Positions 1-6,081 of a stretch of 10,974 nt of DNA are shown piece after piece. Below the pieces are notes generated by a model that was given only the letters and a program-made list of their open reading frames with translations, was not told where the DNA came from and did not search any database. A program made the position numbers and the translations under genes. Origin of the DNA: JBBSGA01 sp038254585 (lineage in GTDB: Bacteria; Chloroflexota; Chloroflexia; Chloroflexales; Kallotenuaceae). The stretch covers positions 1 to 10,974 of the forward strand of contig JBBSGA010000208.1 in NCBI GenBank assembly GCA_038254585.1, read 5' to 3'. Every line of letters starts with the position of its first letter. Positions within the stretch are counted from its first letter, which is position 1.

Positions 1-307
1 ATTCGATCCCATAGGTGTCAATGATACTCAACGTTGTCGGCGCCACAAGGAACCGCTTCAGATAGCCCTGATGTGCTTGAAAGAGCCGAGATAATCGTGT
101 CATCTCTGGCAGCTTCGGAAACAAACATCGATGATTATAGTTAATCCAACGATAAAACGCACGGAACTTGCCACCGTTGATGGCAAACAGCACGAGCAAT
201 GTCACCACTTCGCTGGCGTACAGCATCTCGTCGTCATATTTCTTGACAGGACCCAGTTCTTGGTCTATGCTACAAAAGAGGCGGGTAATGAACTCGTCTT
301 GTGGCAT
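1..307 (-). CDS. IS transposase, N-terminal part (cut by the window edge)
   Basis: The minus strand is open from an ATG at 307 to the window edge, giving 102 codons with no stop. The translation begins MPQDEFITRLFCSIDQELG. It contains a SEVVTLLVLFAI helix, an FYRWINYNHRCLFPKLPEMTRLSRLF block and IIDTYGIE at the edge. This layout resembles the N-terminal half of IS982-like DDE transposases, where an aspartate in a late IID-like segment starts the catalytic triad; here that would be the Asp of IIDTYGIE. A good Shine-Dalgarno, AAGGAG about 6 nt upstream, supports the start. The stretch is visibly less GC-rich than the copper genes, as expected for an insertion sequence. The 3' part and the far terminal repeat lie outside the window, so whether the element is intact cannot be judged. 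The family call is from memory of sequence style; transposase is likely, IS982-like is tentative. Confidence 0.72.
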   Translation of the reverse strand, partial: MPQDEFITRLFCSIDQELGPVKKYDDEMLYASEVVTLLVLFAINGGKFRAFYRWINYNHRCLFPKLPEMTRLSRLFQAHQGYLKRFLVAPTTLSIIDTYGIE

Positions 308-1163
308 CGGTGGCTCCTTACGATAGTGGTTAGCGCTTTCATCGTAATACCACCGATGCCGTGTGTCAATTTATGTACCTATCGCCTCTATCGTGTTCTC
401 GCCAAGCGATTCTGAAACTGTCACAGCGATGGGGGGCGCAGCGGCGTCTGCCTGCCGGCAGCGAGCTGGGTGCTGCGGAACGGTGGCGACAAGAATAATG
501 GTGGTGAGTAACGGTTCTTTGGCATGAGATCTATATTTCTTCCATGATCAACTAGCAACATCAGTTATAAACCATCGATGACATGGTTTGCCCTGTAAGA
601 TGAACTAGCAACATCAGTTATAAGAAGTGTCCCGGGGCAGCCTTGCGCCAAGTATAGCACGCTGCCTCCACAGCGACAGGCGGAGCGGCGATGCGGCAGA
701 CCTTTTCAGACATCCTTCGCGGGCCACACCCCGCAGCAGGACGCGTACGCCTCCGTAACGCTGCATCATTCGGGCTCCTTGTTCGCAGCCTCACGCCTGC
801 CCGGGCACTGCGCTTCGCGCCGGCGCTCCTTCCCGGGTCGCCTCTGTTATTCCTGACGCAGGACGTGGCTATCGGCGAGCCATGCCGGGACGTTCGCGCA
901 GTCACTGCTGCAACCCGTGGCGAGCCTGCTGACCAACATGTATTCGGGCGTTCTTGACACATTCTGTTAGAGTATCCAGACGCGACGCCGCGAGAGCAGG
1001 GATCGCACACGCCGTGCCCTTCGCGCTGGACCTCGTGGCTGGCACACGTAATTCGTCCAATCGTGTCGTATCCATGCAAAGATTGGCGGAGGGGGTGATC
1101 GGCCGCAGCTTCCACCGCGACTCGACCGAACAGTGCTGAGAGCAGTATGAGCTCTTCATGCGA
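308..1163. other. Gene-poor region between the transposase and the protease gene
   Basis: No reading frame here looks like a protein I recognise. Frames on both strands stay open for up to about 190 codons, but their products are rich in Arg, Ser and Pro with no motif, which is usual for GC-rich noncoding DNA. The outer end of the insertion sequence should lie within the first couple of hundred bases, but its terminal inverted repeat cannot be fixed without the partner end. The only clear structure is the repeat pair at 546-623. A TTGACA hexamer occurs at 954-959, but no matching -10 box follows at proper spacing. Confidence 0.5.
546..623. repeat. Pair of 21-bp direct repeats flanking a hairpin
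   Basis: An identical 21-base sequence occurs at 550-570 and 603-623, a 53-bp period. The match extends four bases further left with one mismatch (GATC versus GATG). The spacer carries a perfect 7-bp inverted repeat, AAACCAT at 569-575 and ATGGTTT at 583-589, with a 7-nt loop. The block is AT-rich compared with its surroundings. It could be a remnant of a small mobile element or a protein-binding array. Two copies are too few, and the repeat too short, for a CRISPR call. Confidence 0.75.
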
Positions 1164-1169
1164 GAGGAG
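1164..1169 (+). promoter_or_regulatory. Shine-Dalgarno of the metalloprotease gene
   Basis: GAGGAG lies 8 nt before the ATG at 1178 and fixes that start over the Met three codons inside the frame. Confidence 0.75.
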
Positions 1170-1177
1170 TTTTCGAA

Positions 1178-1972
1178 ATGACCTCAATGCCGCGTACTAG
1201 CCGGTTTCTCGTTGTTCTCCTGGCCGTGCTCGCCCTCGCCGTTTTCCCCTCCGCCGCCGGCGCCAACCATTCCTGGAATGGCTATCACTGGGCGCGCACC
1301 GCCAACCCGTTCACCCTACAGGTTGGCGACAACCTGTCCACCAGCTGGAAGAGTTACCTCGGCACCACCGCCAGCGACTGGAGCAAATCCACCGTGCTGG
1401 ATATGACAGTTGTCGCTGGCCAGTCGAGTACCAAGCGGTGCCGGCCCACTAGCGGACGCGACGAGGTCTGCAACGGCGCGTACGGCAACAACGGCTGGCT
1501 CGGGGTTGCGCAAGTTTGGGTCAGCGGCAGCCATATCACGCAGGGCACCGTCAAGGTAAACGATACCTACTTCACGCTGGCCCAGTACAACAACACCAGC
1601 GAGAAGGAACACGTAATGTGCCAGGAGGTCGGCCACACGCTCGGCCTCGACCATCAGAGCACGGATGGCTCATCGCTCAATACGTGCATGGACTACTACC
1701 AGAACACGAGCAACTCGGACACGAAGTCTATCCACCCGAACCAGCACGACTACGACGAATTGGTGACGATCTACTCGCATCTCGATAGCACCACGACGAT
1801 CGGCGCGGCACTAGCCGGCACGACCCCTGCGGAGGTGGCCAACGCCGACCTCAGCACGCCGGATCAGTGGGGGAAGGTCGTCAAGACGGCCCGCAACGGC
1901 CGCTCGGCGATCTACGCGCGCGACTTCGGCGGCGGGCACAGGGTAGTCACGTTTGTCGTCTGGGCGCAGTAG
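1178..1972 (+). CDS. Secreted matrixin-like metalloprotease with Gln in place of the first zinc His
   Basis: A 264-residue predicted secreted protein of the metzincin (matrixin) type. Residues 1-29 form a signal peptide: TSRF, a long Leu/Val/Ala core (residues 11-23) and SAAGA-N as a plausible cleavage site. The active-site segment CQEVGHTLGLDHQ covers residues 148-160. It matches the metzincin motif HExxHxxGxxH at Glu150, His153, Gly156 and His159, but position 149 is Gln, not His. NTCMDYY at 168-174 supplies the Met-turn (Met171). Four cysteines (88, 98, 148, 170) could form two disulfides in the exported protein. The tail after about residue 205 is unassigned. The family normally cleaves extracellular proteins using zinc held by three His. 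With Gln149 the enzyme may bind zinc differently, be weak, or be inactive; I recall this Gln form from other bacterial matrixin-like proteins, so it may be a subfamily trait. The gene stands alone and ends 61 nt before a strong hairpin. Confidence 0.88.
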   Translation: MTSMPRTSRFLVVLLAVLALAVFPSAAGANHSWNGYHWARTANPFTLQVGDNLSTSWKSYLGTTASDWSKSTVLDMTVVAGQSSTKRCRPTSGRDEVCNGAYGNNGWLGVAQVWVSGSHITQGTVKVNDTYFTLAQYNNTSEKEHVMCQEVGHTLGLDHQSTDGSSLNTCMDYYQNTSNSDTKSIHPNQHDYDELVTIYSHLDSTTTIGAALAGTTPAEVANADLSTPDQWGKVVKTARNGRSAIYARDFGGGHRVVTFVVWAQ

Positions 1973-2033
1973 ATCGCAGGCTGCGTATACACTCGCGCGA
2001 GCCGTCCGGTACCTCCAACGTTTCCCGATCGTG

Positions 2034-2071
2034 AGCACAAGGGCGAGGCATGATTGTCTCGCCCTTGTGCT
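2034..2071 (+). terminator. Strong hairpin after the protease gene
   Basis: A perfect 14-bp inverted repeat lies 61 nt after the protease stop codon: left arm 2034-2047 and right arm 2058-2071. Three more inner pairs, one of them G-U, leave a TGAT loop. No T-run follows, so this is a terminator-like structure or an mRNA 3'-end stabiliser rather than a textbook intrinsic terminator. Confidence 0.65.
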
Positions 2072-2263
2072 GGGCGCTTCGGTCGTCACGCGATTGGCCG
2101 GTCGAGAGCGCTCGTCCGGGGTCGGGCTTCAGGGATGAAATGTTCCGTCCGTCGAAGCGAGGAGAAGCACAGCTCGGCATGCTCTGATCCAGCCCCTGAT
2201 CATGCCTCCACGCGGTTGGGCGTTGCTCCTGCTGCTAGCGTTGGACTCCGTGACGCATCCACA

Positions 2264-2313
2264 GTCCCGTTCAAGAAGAGGAGGCCAGTGGCTCGCATGA
2301 GCAGGAACGGGAC
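2264..2313. repeat. 9-bp inverted repeat with a 32-nt loop
   Basis: GTCCCGTTC at 2264-2272 is exactly complementary to GAACGGGAC at 2305-2313. It lies between the convergent protease and methyltransferase genes. The role is unknown; it may be a second structure in the shared 3' region. The surrounding 2072-2350 stretch shows no convincing gene. Confidence 0.4.
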
Positions 2314-2353
2314 GGGTGGCTGAAGGGTTGTTTGGAAGCTGTGTGGGGATTGA

Positions 2354-2394
2354 GGTGGTGGCTGCCGCGCGCTCAGGACCACTGCGCCACCACC
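2354..2394 (-). terminator. Hairpin just after the methyltransferase gene
   Basis: GGTGGTGGC at 2354-2362 pairs perfectly with GCCACCACC at 2386-2394 across a 23-nt loop. On the minus strand it begins 4 nt after the methyltransferase stop codon, the expected place for a transcript end. There is no T-run, so it is a candidate only. Confidence 0.45.
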
Positions 2395-2398
2395 CGAT

Positions 2399-3070
2399 TC
2401 ACGAACGCTCTTCTGAAGACGAGGAGCGCTTGGTAGCTCGCCAGAACTGCACACCACGGTAGGGTGCTCGCACTTCCGCGACCTCAAAGCCAGCGTCCCT
2501 GAGGAAGAGCGGAATCTGACCCGCGAGGTTGCCTTGCAACGTTTGCACCTCCGGTAGCGGCAGAGAACGTCCAACAAGCGTGAGCAGCCGCGCGAGCGCA
2601 TCGTCTAGCGTGCCAAAATCAGCGAGCATGAATCGGCCGGCTGGCTTCAACACACGAAACGCTTCAGCGCATGCTTGTCGCTTGATCGTCGTCGGGAGAT
2701 GGTGAAAGGTCAGGCTACTCATGATGACATCGACTGAGGCATCCGCGAGCGGCATGACCTCGGCACCTGCCCGCACCAGTGCGATGTCGTGTCCTCCCCG
2801 CTCGATCTTCGACCTGGCAACGCGGAGGATCCGTGGGTCGAGGTCGATGCCGATCGCTCGGGCCGTGGCAGTTCGCCACTTCACGAGGATCAGGAGCGTC
2901 GCCGTGCCGCAACCAAGATCCAGGATGCGCTCGTCCGGCTGTACCTGCGCGGCGATGGCGACTTTTGCCTTGAAGGTCCGGCCAAAACCGAGGAGTTCCA
3001 CGACGTGGTCAAAGAGCGGCGTGAGGAGGTCGAAGCCGAGGGCGGGCACGGGCGTGTAGTGCGGCTGCAT
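2399..3070 (-). CDS. Class I SAM-dependent methyltransferase (UbiE/Methyltransf_11 type)
   Basis: A 223-residue cytosolic enzyme with a Rossmann methyltransferase fold. Motif I, ILDLGCGTA at 49-57, is the glycine-rich loop that holds S-adenosylmethionine. IGIDLDP at 73-79 supplies the acidic residue for the ribose. AEVMPLADASVDVIMSSLTFHHL at 103-125 matches the conserved post-motif segment of UbiE-like enzymes, and EAFRVLKPAGRFMLADFG at 136-153 is the typical later strand and helix. The substrate cannot be told from the sequence: it lacks the cysteine pairs expected of an arsenite methyltransferase and is not clearly a menaquinone or ubiquinone enzyme. The ATG at 3070 has no Shine-Dalgarno, while the same frame upstream to 3154 reads like protein but has no ATG, GTG or TTG. 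The N-terminus is therefore uncertain. The gene appears monocistronic. Confidence 0.87.
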   Translation of the reverse strand: MQPHYTPVPALGFDLLTPLFDHVVELLGFGRTFKAKVAIAAQVQPDERILDLGCGTATLLILVKWRTATARAIGIDLDPRILRVARSKIERGGHDIALVRAGAEVMPLADASVDVIMSSLTFHHLPTTIKRQACAEAFRVLKPAGRFMLADFGTLDDALARLLTLVGRSLPLPEVQTLQGNLAGQIPLFLRDAGFEVAEVRAPYRGVQFWRATKRSSSSEERS

Positions 3071-4310
3071 CGGCCCATGATAGTGGATCCAGGTTTCGAC
3101 GGCAACGGGCTCAAGGCTGTCAAGGAGATGGTAAAATCGGTCGTCGTGCCGCGGTCACTGCGTGTGGAAGGGCGGGCGGAAGCGGCGATCGGTGGGACGC
3201 AACATGGAGTGCCACCAAGTATCCGACGAAAGCGGGATACTCCTCGACAGGTCGGTGCGACCATCCGGAGGGTAGGTTTCGCCGATAACGACGACCCGCA
3301 AGCGAGGATGACGGATGAGGACAGGTCGTATGCTTGGTGCCCTCGTCAGTGGTACCGTAGCGACCATCTACCTCGTGGAAGGCAGCCGTGGGGGTCAGGT
3401 CCCGGCGAGCGAGACAGCCGCTCCGTATCCCACACGGCCTGCGGTGCGTCCTGCCATACACGCTCCCATCTCTCAACGGTCGGCCCCGGGTCACGGAGCG
3501 ACGAGGAACGCGGTACGTAGCGTGCCCAGTGCAGTGCCGATGCACATGCGGCATCTGCCTCCAGCCAGGCCAATGCCGGTCTTCGGATCGCGCGACATCG
3601 ACCTCAGCGACATACGCCGTCGACCAGGACTTCGCTGCGACTGCCGGGAGAAAGGACGCGGCCCGTCGCTTGCCGGCCCCGCAGGGTCGGCAAGCGGGCA
3701 GCGCCAGATGCAGCATCGCTTCTCAAATGCAGCACGGCGACAGCAGTGCGATCGACCTGTCATGGGGGTTTGACGGTGCGGTGGCCCCGTTGCCGTCAGA
3801 AGGGCGACGCTGGCCGGAGCGAGGCCCACGATGGTCTCGTTCTGAACCGTAGGCTCAGCTGCAGGTGCGACGTGCATGTGGCAGCCATCCCCTAGGAGCG
3901 TGGCAATCTTCGGATGCTCTGCTACGTTGGCTGCAGCTCCGGGTCCGTGTGCGAGCTCCGAGCGCCGGAATAGAACGGCCCGTGAGGTTGAGTCGGCCGC
4001 AATTCCCCACACACGTACTGTCTTCCATGACCATGGGGGTAGCGTTGCCCAGCAGCTGTTACCCTCCTTTCCGTCCCTGTTTGACATAAACGTCGGCAGG
4101 TCCTTCCAGAGCCGATTGCCGTCGACTGCGTAGTCCTGCGGTTGTCGTGACTGCAACCACGCGTTGAAGCCGCTTACCCGAAGGCAAACATGTGCGACAC
4201 GTCGCGTGCCTCAACGGCAGCCACCGCGGGTGGCCTATCCACGGATGCTGCGCGCGACCAGAAGCGCGCAGGGCGCCGCCGTGCCAGGAACCAGGGATCA
4301 GTCTCTCAGC
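3071..4310. other. About 1.2 kb without a supportable gene
   Basis: Long frames are open on both strands, the longest being 221 codons on the minus strand at 3491-4156. Their products are Arg/Pro/Ser-rich and show no domain, signal peptide or good ribosome binding site. A minus-strand AAAGGAGG-like site near 4065 is followed by only short frames. The stretch may hold decayed genes or regulatory DNA. The clearest structure is the hairpin at 3667-3696. Downstream of the ferredoxin-YHS gene (positions below 4311) I see no strong terminator. Confidence 0.45.
3667..3696. repeat. Stable GC-rich hairpin
   Basis: The arms 3667-3679 and 3684-3696 form a 13-bp stem with a single G-U or A-C position, closed by a 4-nt loop (CGCA). 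The structure is terminator-like but no recognised gene ends nearby and no T-run follows. It may mark the end of an unrecognised transcript or a mobile-element remnant. Confidence 0.5.
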
Positions 4311-5027
4311 TCATGCAATGAGATATGCGGATGGATCACGCTCAAATGCCTTCTTACACGCGGGTGCGCAGAAATAGATCGTGCGTCCCTCGTACTCGAG
4401 CGTATACCGCGCGGTTGCCGGGTCAACGTCCATTAAACAGACCGGATCCAGGCGCTCGATCCCCGATTCATCGTCCGCGGTAGCCTCCATTGGGAGCAGG
4501 GTATCGTTCGTATCTGGCGGCGGCAGGTAGCGGTCGTAGACATGGTCGTGCAAGACCTGAGGCGGCGCAAGGATGCGGCCGGAGGCCAGCATCGCCTCCG
4601 CGTAGTCGAACATCGCCGGGATGAGCGCATCATCGTTAAGATCCTTGAACCAGATCGAGCGGCCGAGGATCTGGAGCAGTGCGTTGTTGCCCGCGGCACA
4701 GGGGCCGAGGCACCCTGTGAAGCTCAGGTGCAGCTTGTTACGAAGCTTGCGCTGCTCCCATTCACGCTCGTAGAGCGCAATGTTGACGGGGGCACGGCCC
4801 TTCTCGGTCCAGCCACAGCAGCAGTTGCCGTGAGCTTTGGAGCAGACAAAGAGGTTGCCTTGGAGCTGGACGATGCGGAAGTCCTCGTTGCGTGCACGAA
4901 CCTTGATCGTACGGAGCCGTCGTGCCGGCACCGCTGGCGCGGTATCAGCCCGATCACAGATCGGACATGGGCCGTCTTGCACGCCATCGCTATGCGGCAG
5001 CAGGCTGTCACGGACGGAAGGCGCCAT
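4311..5027 (-). CDS. Thioredoxin-like [2Fe-2S] ferredoxin domain fused to a YHS domain
   Basis: A 238-residue soluble protein with three cysteine sites. A short N-terminal CPIC motif (Cys21, Cys24) comes first. Residues about 56-165 resemble a thioredoxin-fold [2Fe-2S] ferredoxin: LFVCSKAHGNCCCGW (Cys62, Cys69-71) and TGCLGPCAAGN (Cys106, Cys110) give the Cys-x(n)-Cys ... Cys-xxx-Cys pattern used to ligate the cluster. Residues about 193-236 are a YHS domain: LDPVCLMDVDP, YEGRTIYFCAPACKKAFERDPSAYL with Cys197, Cys220 and Cys224. YHS domains are found in copper and mercury handling proteins. The usual DPVCGM has Leu for Gly here. The gene starts 10 nt after the copZ stop, so it is almost surely cotranscribed with it. 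A role in cytosolic copper binding, sensing or redox protection is inferred from context. The exact family of the ferredoxin part is unknown to me. Confidence 0.82.
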   Translation of the reverse strand: MAPSVRDSLLPHSDGVQDGPCPICDRADTAPAVPARRLRTIKVRARNEDFRIVQLQGNLFVCSKAHGNCCCGWTEKGRAPVNIALYEREWEQRKLRNKLHLSFTGCLGPCAAGNNALLQILGRSIWFKDLNDDALIPAMFDYAEAMLASGRILAPPQVLHDHVYDRYLPPPDTNDTLLPMEATADDESGIERLDPVCLMDVDPATARYTLEYEGRTIYFCAPACKKAFERDPSAYLIA

Positions 5028-5037
5028 CGTGTTGTCC

Positions 5038-5259
5038 CTATCCCTGCGCCGTCGGCGCGACCGGATAGCCTTCCTCGTCGAGGATCTCCCCGACCTGTGT
5101 CAGGTCGAGGTGGGCCGGGTCATAGTCGAGGTGGACCTGCTTGGCCGGAATATCCACGCGTACCGCGCTAACGCCGGTCAGCGGTCGAAGCGCCTGGGTG
5201 ATCGCGCGCTCGCAATGCTCGCAGCTAATGTCTGGGACGTTGAGTACCGTCTGAGCCAT
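5038..5259 (-). CDS. copZ: Copper chaperone CopZ (HMA domain)
   Basis: A 73-residue protein made of one heavy-metal-associated domain. The metal site is SCEHC at 12-16 (Cys13, Cys16), in the usual loop after strand 1. LTGVSAVRVDIPAKQVHLDYDP and ILDEEGYPV match the second and third strands and last helix of the fold. Cu+ held by the two cysteines is passed to the N-terminal HMA domains of the Cu-ATPase. The residue two before Cys13 is Ile where GMTC or GMSC proteins have Met. The frame is open further upstream to 5388, but the ATG at 5259 is preferred because a strong Shine-Dalgarno precedes it and the product then has the normal CopZ length. It is the first gene of a two-gene operon and is transcribed away from copA. 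Confidence 0.92.
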   Translation of the reverse strand: MAQTVLNVPDISCEHCERAITQALRPLTGVSAVRVDIPAKQVHLDYDPAHLDLTQVGEILDEEGYPVAPTAQG

Positions 5260-5264
5260 GATCT

Positions 5265-5270
5265 TCCTCC
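5265..5270 (-). promoter_or_regulatory. Shine-Dalgarno that sets the copZ start
   Basis: On the minus strand GGAGGA lies 5 nt before the ATG at 5259. It decides this start over the longer reading frame that begins at 5388. Confidence 0.8.
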
Positions 5271-5506
5271 GTATCTTGCTTTGCGGTTGTCCGTGCCTTG
5301 GAGTCCGCAATAGCCGTGCAGGATGCCGCTCGGCACTGGGCACGTTATTCCCCGTCCGTGAACTCGGGGCTCCCAAGACGTGCTTCACCGCAGTGCCCGT
5401 TTGCAGACCCTGAAGGCAACTTTAACGTTACGTCGGTGGATACCGCCAGGCAATCCGCCGAATTGCCTATTTGTCGGAGTGAAGCCGCTCGGCCCGGTGA
5501 TCATGG

Positions 5507-5798
5507 GTAGGCTGGGTCGTCTTGATCCACACAAACGACCGGCCGAAGGCCGTGCGGCCTGCCACAGGCCGCGGTTTGAGTAGGCTGGTCTTGCGATGTG
5601 GGCAAGGGCGGGCCGTGAACGGGTCAACACGTCGAGCCGGCTTCGCTTGGTTGCCACGTGATGCTGGCGCTCCACCCGCGTCACGTGCCAAGACCACTCT
5701 GCTCCGCGATCGACGATGCCAGGCGACAATAGGCACGCGCGGTAGGTGATCTGGCGGATTGTGTGGGCCATCGGCCCACGGTACGATGTACGTATCGT
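5507..5798. repeat. Cluster of hairpins in the copZ-copA intergenic region
   Basis: Five inverted repeats occur within 260 bp. They are CGGCC/GGCCG at 5540-5552 (GAA loop), an 8-bp perfect stem at 5554-5572 (CCA loop), CTTGG-bulge-CACGTGA against TCACGTGCCAAG at 5646-5692, a 7-bp perfect stem GTGGGCC/GGCCCAC at 5763-5779 (ATC loop), and ACGAT/ATCGT at 5783-5798. CAAAC at 5532-5536 and GTTTG at 5574-5578 could close the first two into a three-way junction. The 9-mer GTAGGCTGG is repeated at 5507-5515 and 5580-5588, each followed shortly by TCTTG. No protein in this stretch is recognisable. A structured RNA, a repetitive palindromic element or regulatory DNA are all possible. The remaining parts, 5271-5506 and 5799-6040, show nothing I can name. 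Confidence 0.5.
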
Positions 5799-6041
5799 GC
5801 GGCCCGGAGCGGTTCATCACCATGACGACGGAAGGACGGTTGTGCACAGTGACGGCCAGCAGGACGTTCGCTCACGATCAGCAAGGAGTCGTAGCTGGCC
5901 GGGGCGAAGCACGTTGCGCTCCCCCTCCCGTGCCAAACCGTGCAGGTTACCGCCGAGCCGCAGGGTGGAAGCGGTCACCGTGGTCGCGGCGATCACGCCC
6001 GCTGGCTATATTGACGTAACGGTGTGGAACTAAATGCTGCA

Positions 6042-6064
6042 TGGCTTGAGCCAATTGGTATAAC
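6042..6064 (+). promoter_or_regulatory. Putative copA promoter with overlapping palindrome
   Basis: An extended -10 element, TGGTATAAC at 6056-6064, would start transcription near 6071, about 10 nt before the copA ATG. Immediately upstream is a palindrome, TGGCT-TG-AGCCA at 6042-6053, in the place where a copper-responsive activator or repressor could bind. A convincing -35 box at 17 nt is missing, which fits an extended -10 promoter or one needing an activator. Inferred from motifs only. Confidence 0.35.
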
Positions 6065-6081
6065 ACTGAAAGAGATATTTG

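Noticed and set aside
131..415. A 94-codon plus-strand frame at the left edge
   Set aside because: It lies opposite the transposase, which has a good Shine-Dalgarno and a more protein-like composition.
546..623. Minimal CRISPR array
   Set aside because: Only two copies; the 21-bp repeat is shorter than usual, the hairpin lies in the spacer rather than the repeat, and no cas gene is present.
618..1187. A 189-codon minus-strand frame before the protease gene
   Set aside because: The product is Arg-rich with no motif, and it overlaps the ribosome binding site and start of the well-supported protease gene.
2399..3070. Arsenite methyltransferase (ArsM)
   Set aside because: The protein has no set of conserved arsenic-binding cysteines; only the general SAM-binding motifs are present.
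3491..4156. A 221-codon minus-strand frame
   Set aside because: A short Ala/Val/Pro-rich part looks mildly protein-like, but the rest is Arg/Cys-rich noise, with no good start site and no family resemblance.
5532..5578. Integron attC site
   Set aside because: The outer CAAAC/GTTTG arms do not fit the RYYYAAC/GTTRRRY core sites, and no integrase or cassette structure is present.
5271..6040. A hidden CsoR-like regulator between copZ and copA
   Set aside because: None of the frames I could read shows the Cys-His-His pattern or helices of CsoR, nor a MerR-type helix-turn-helix.
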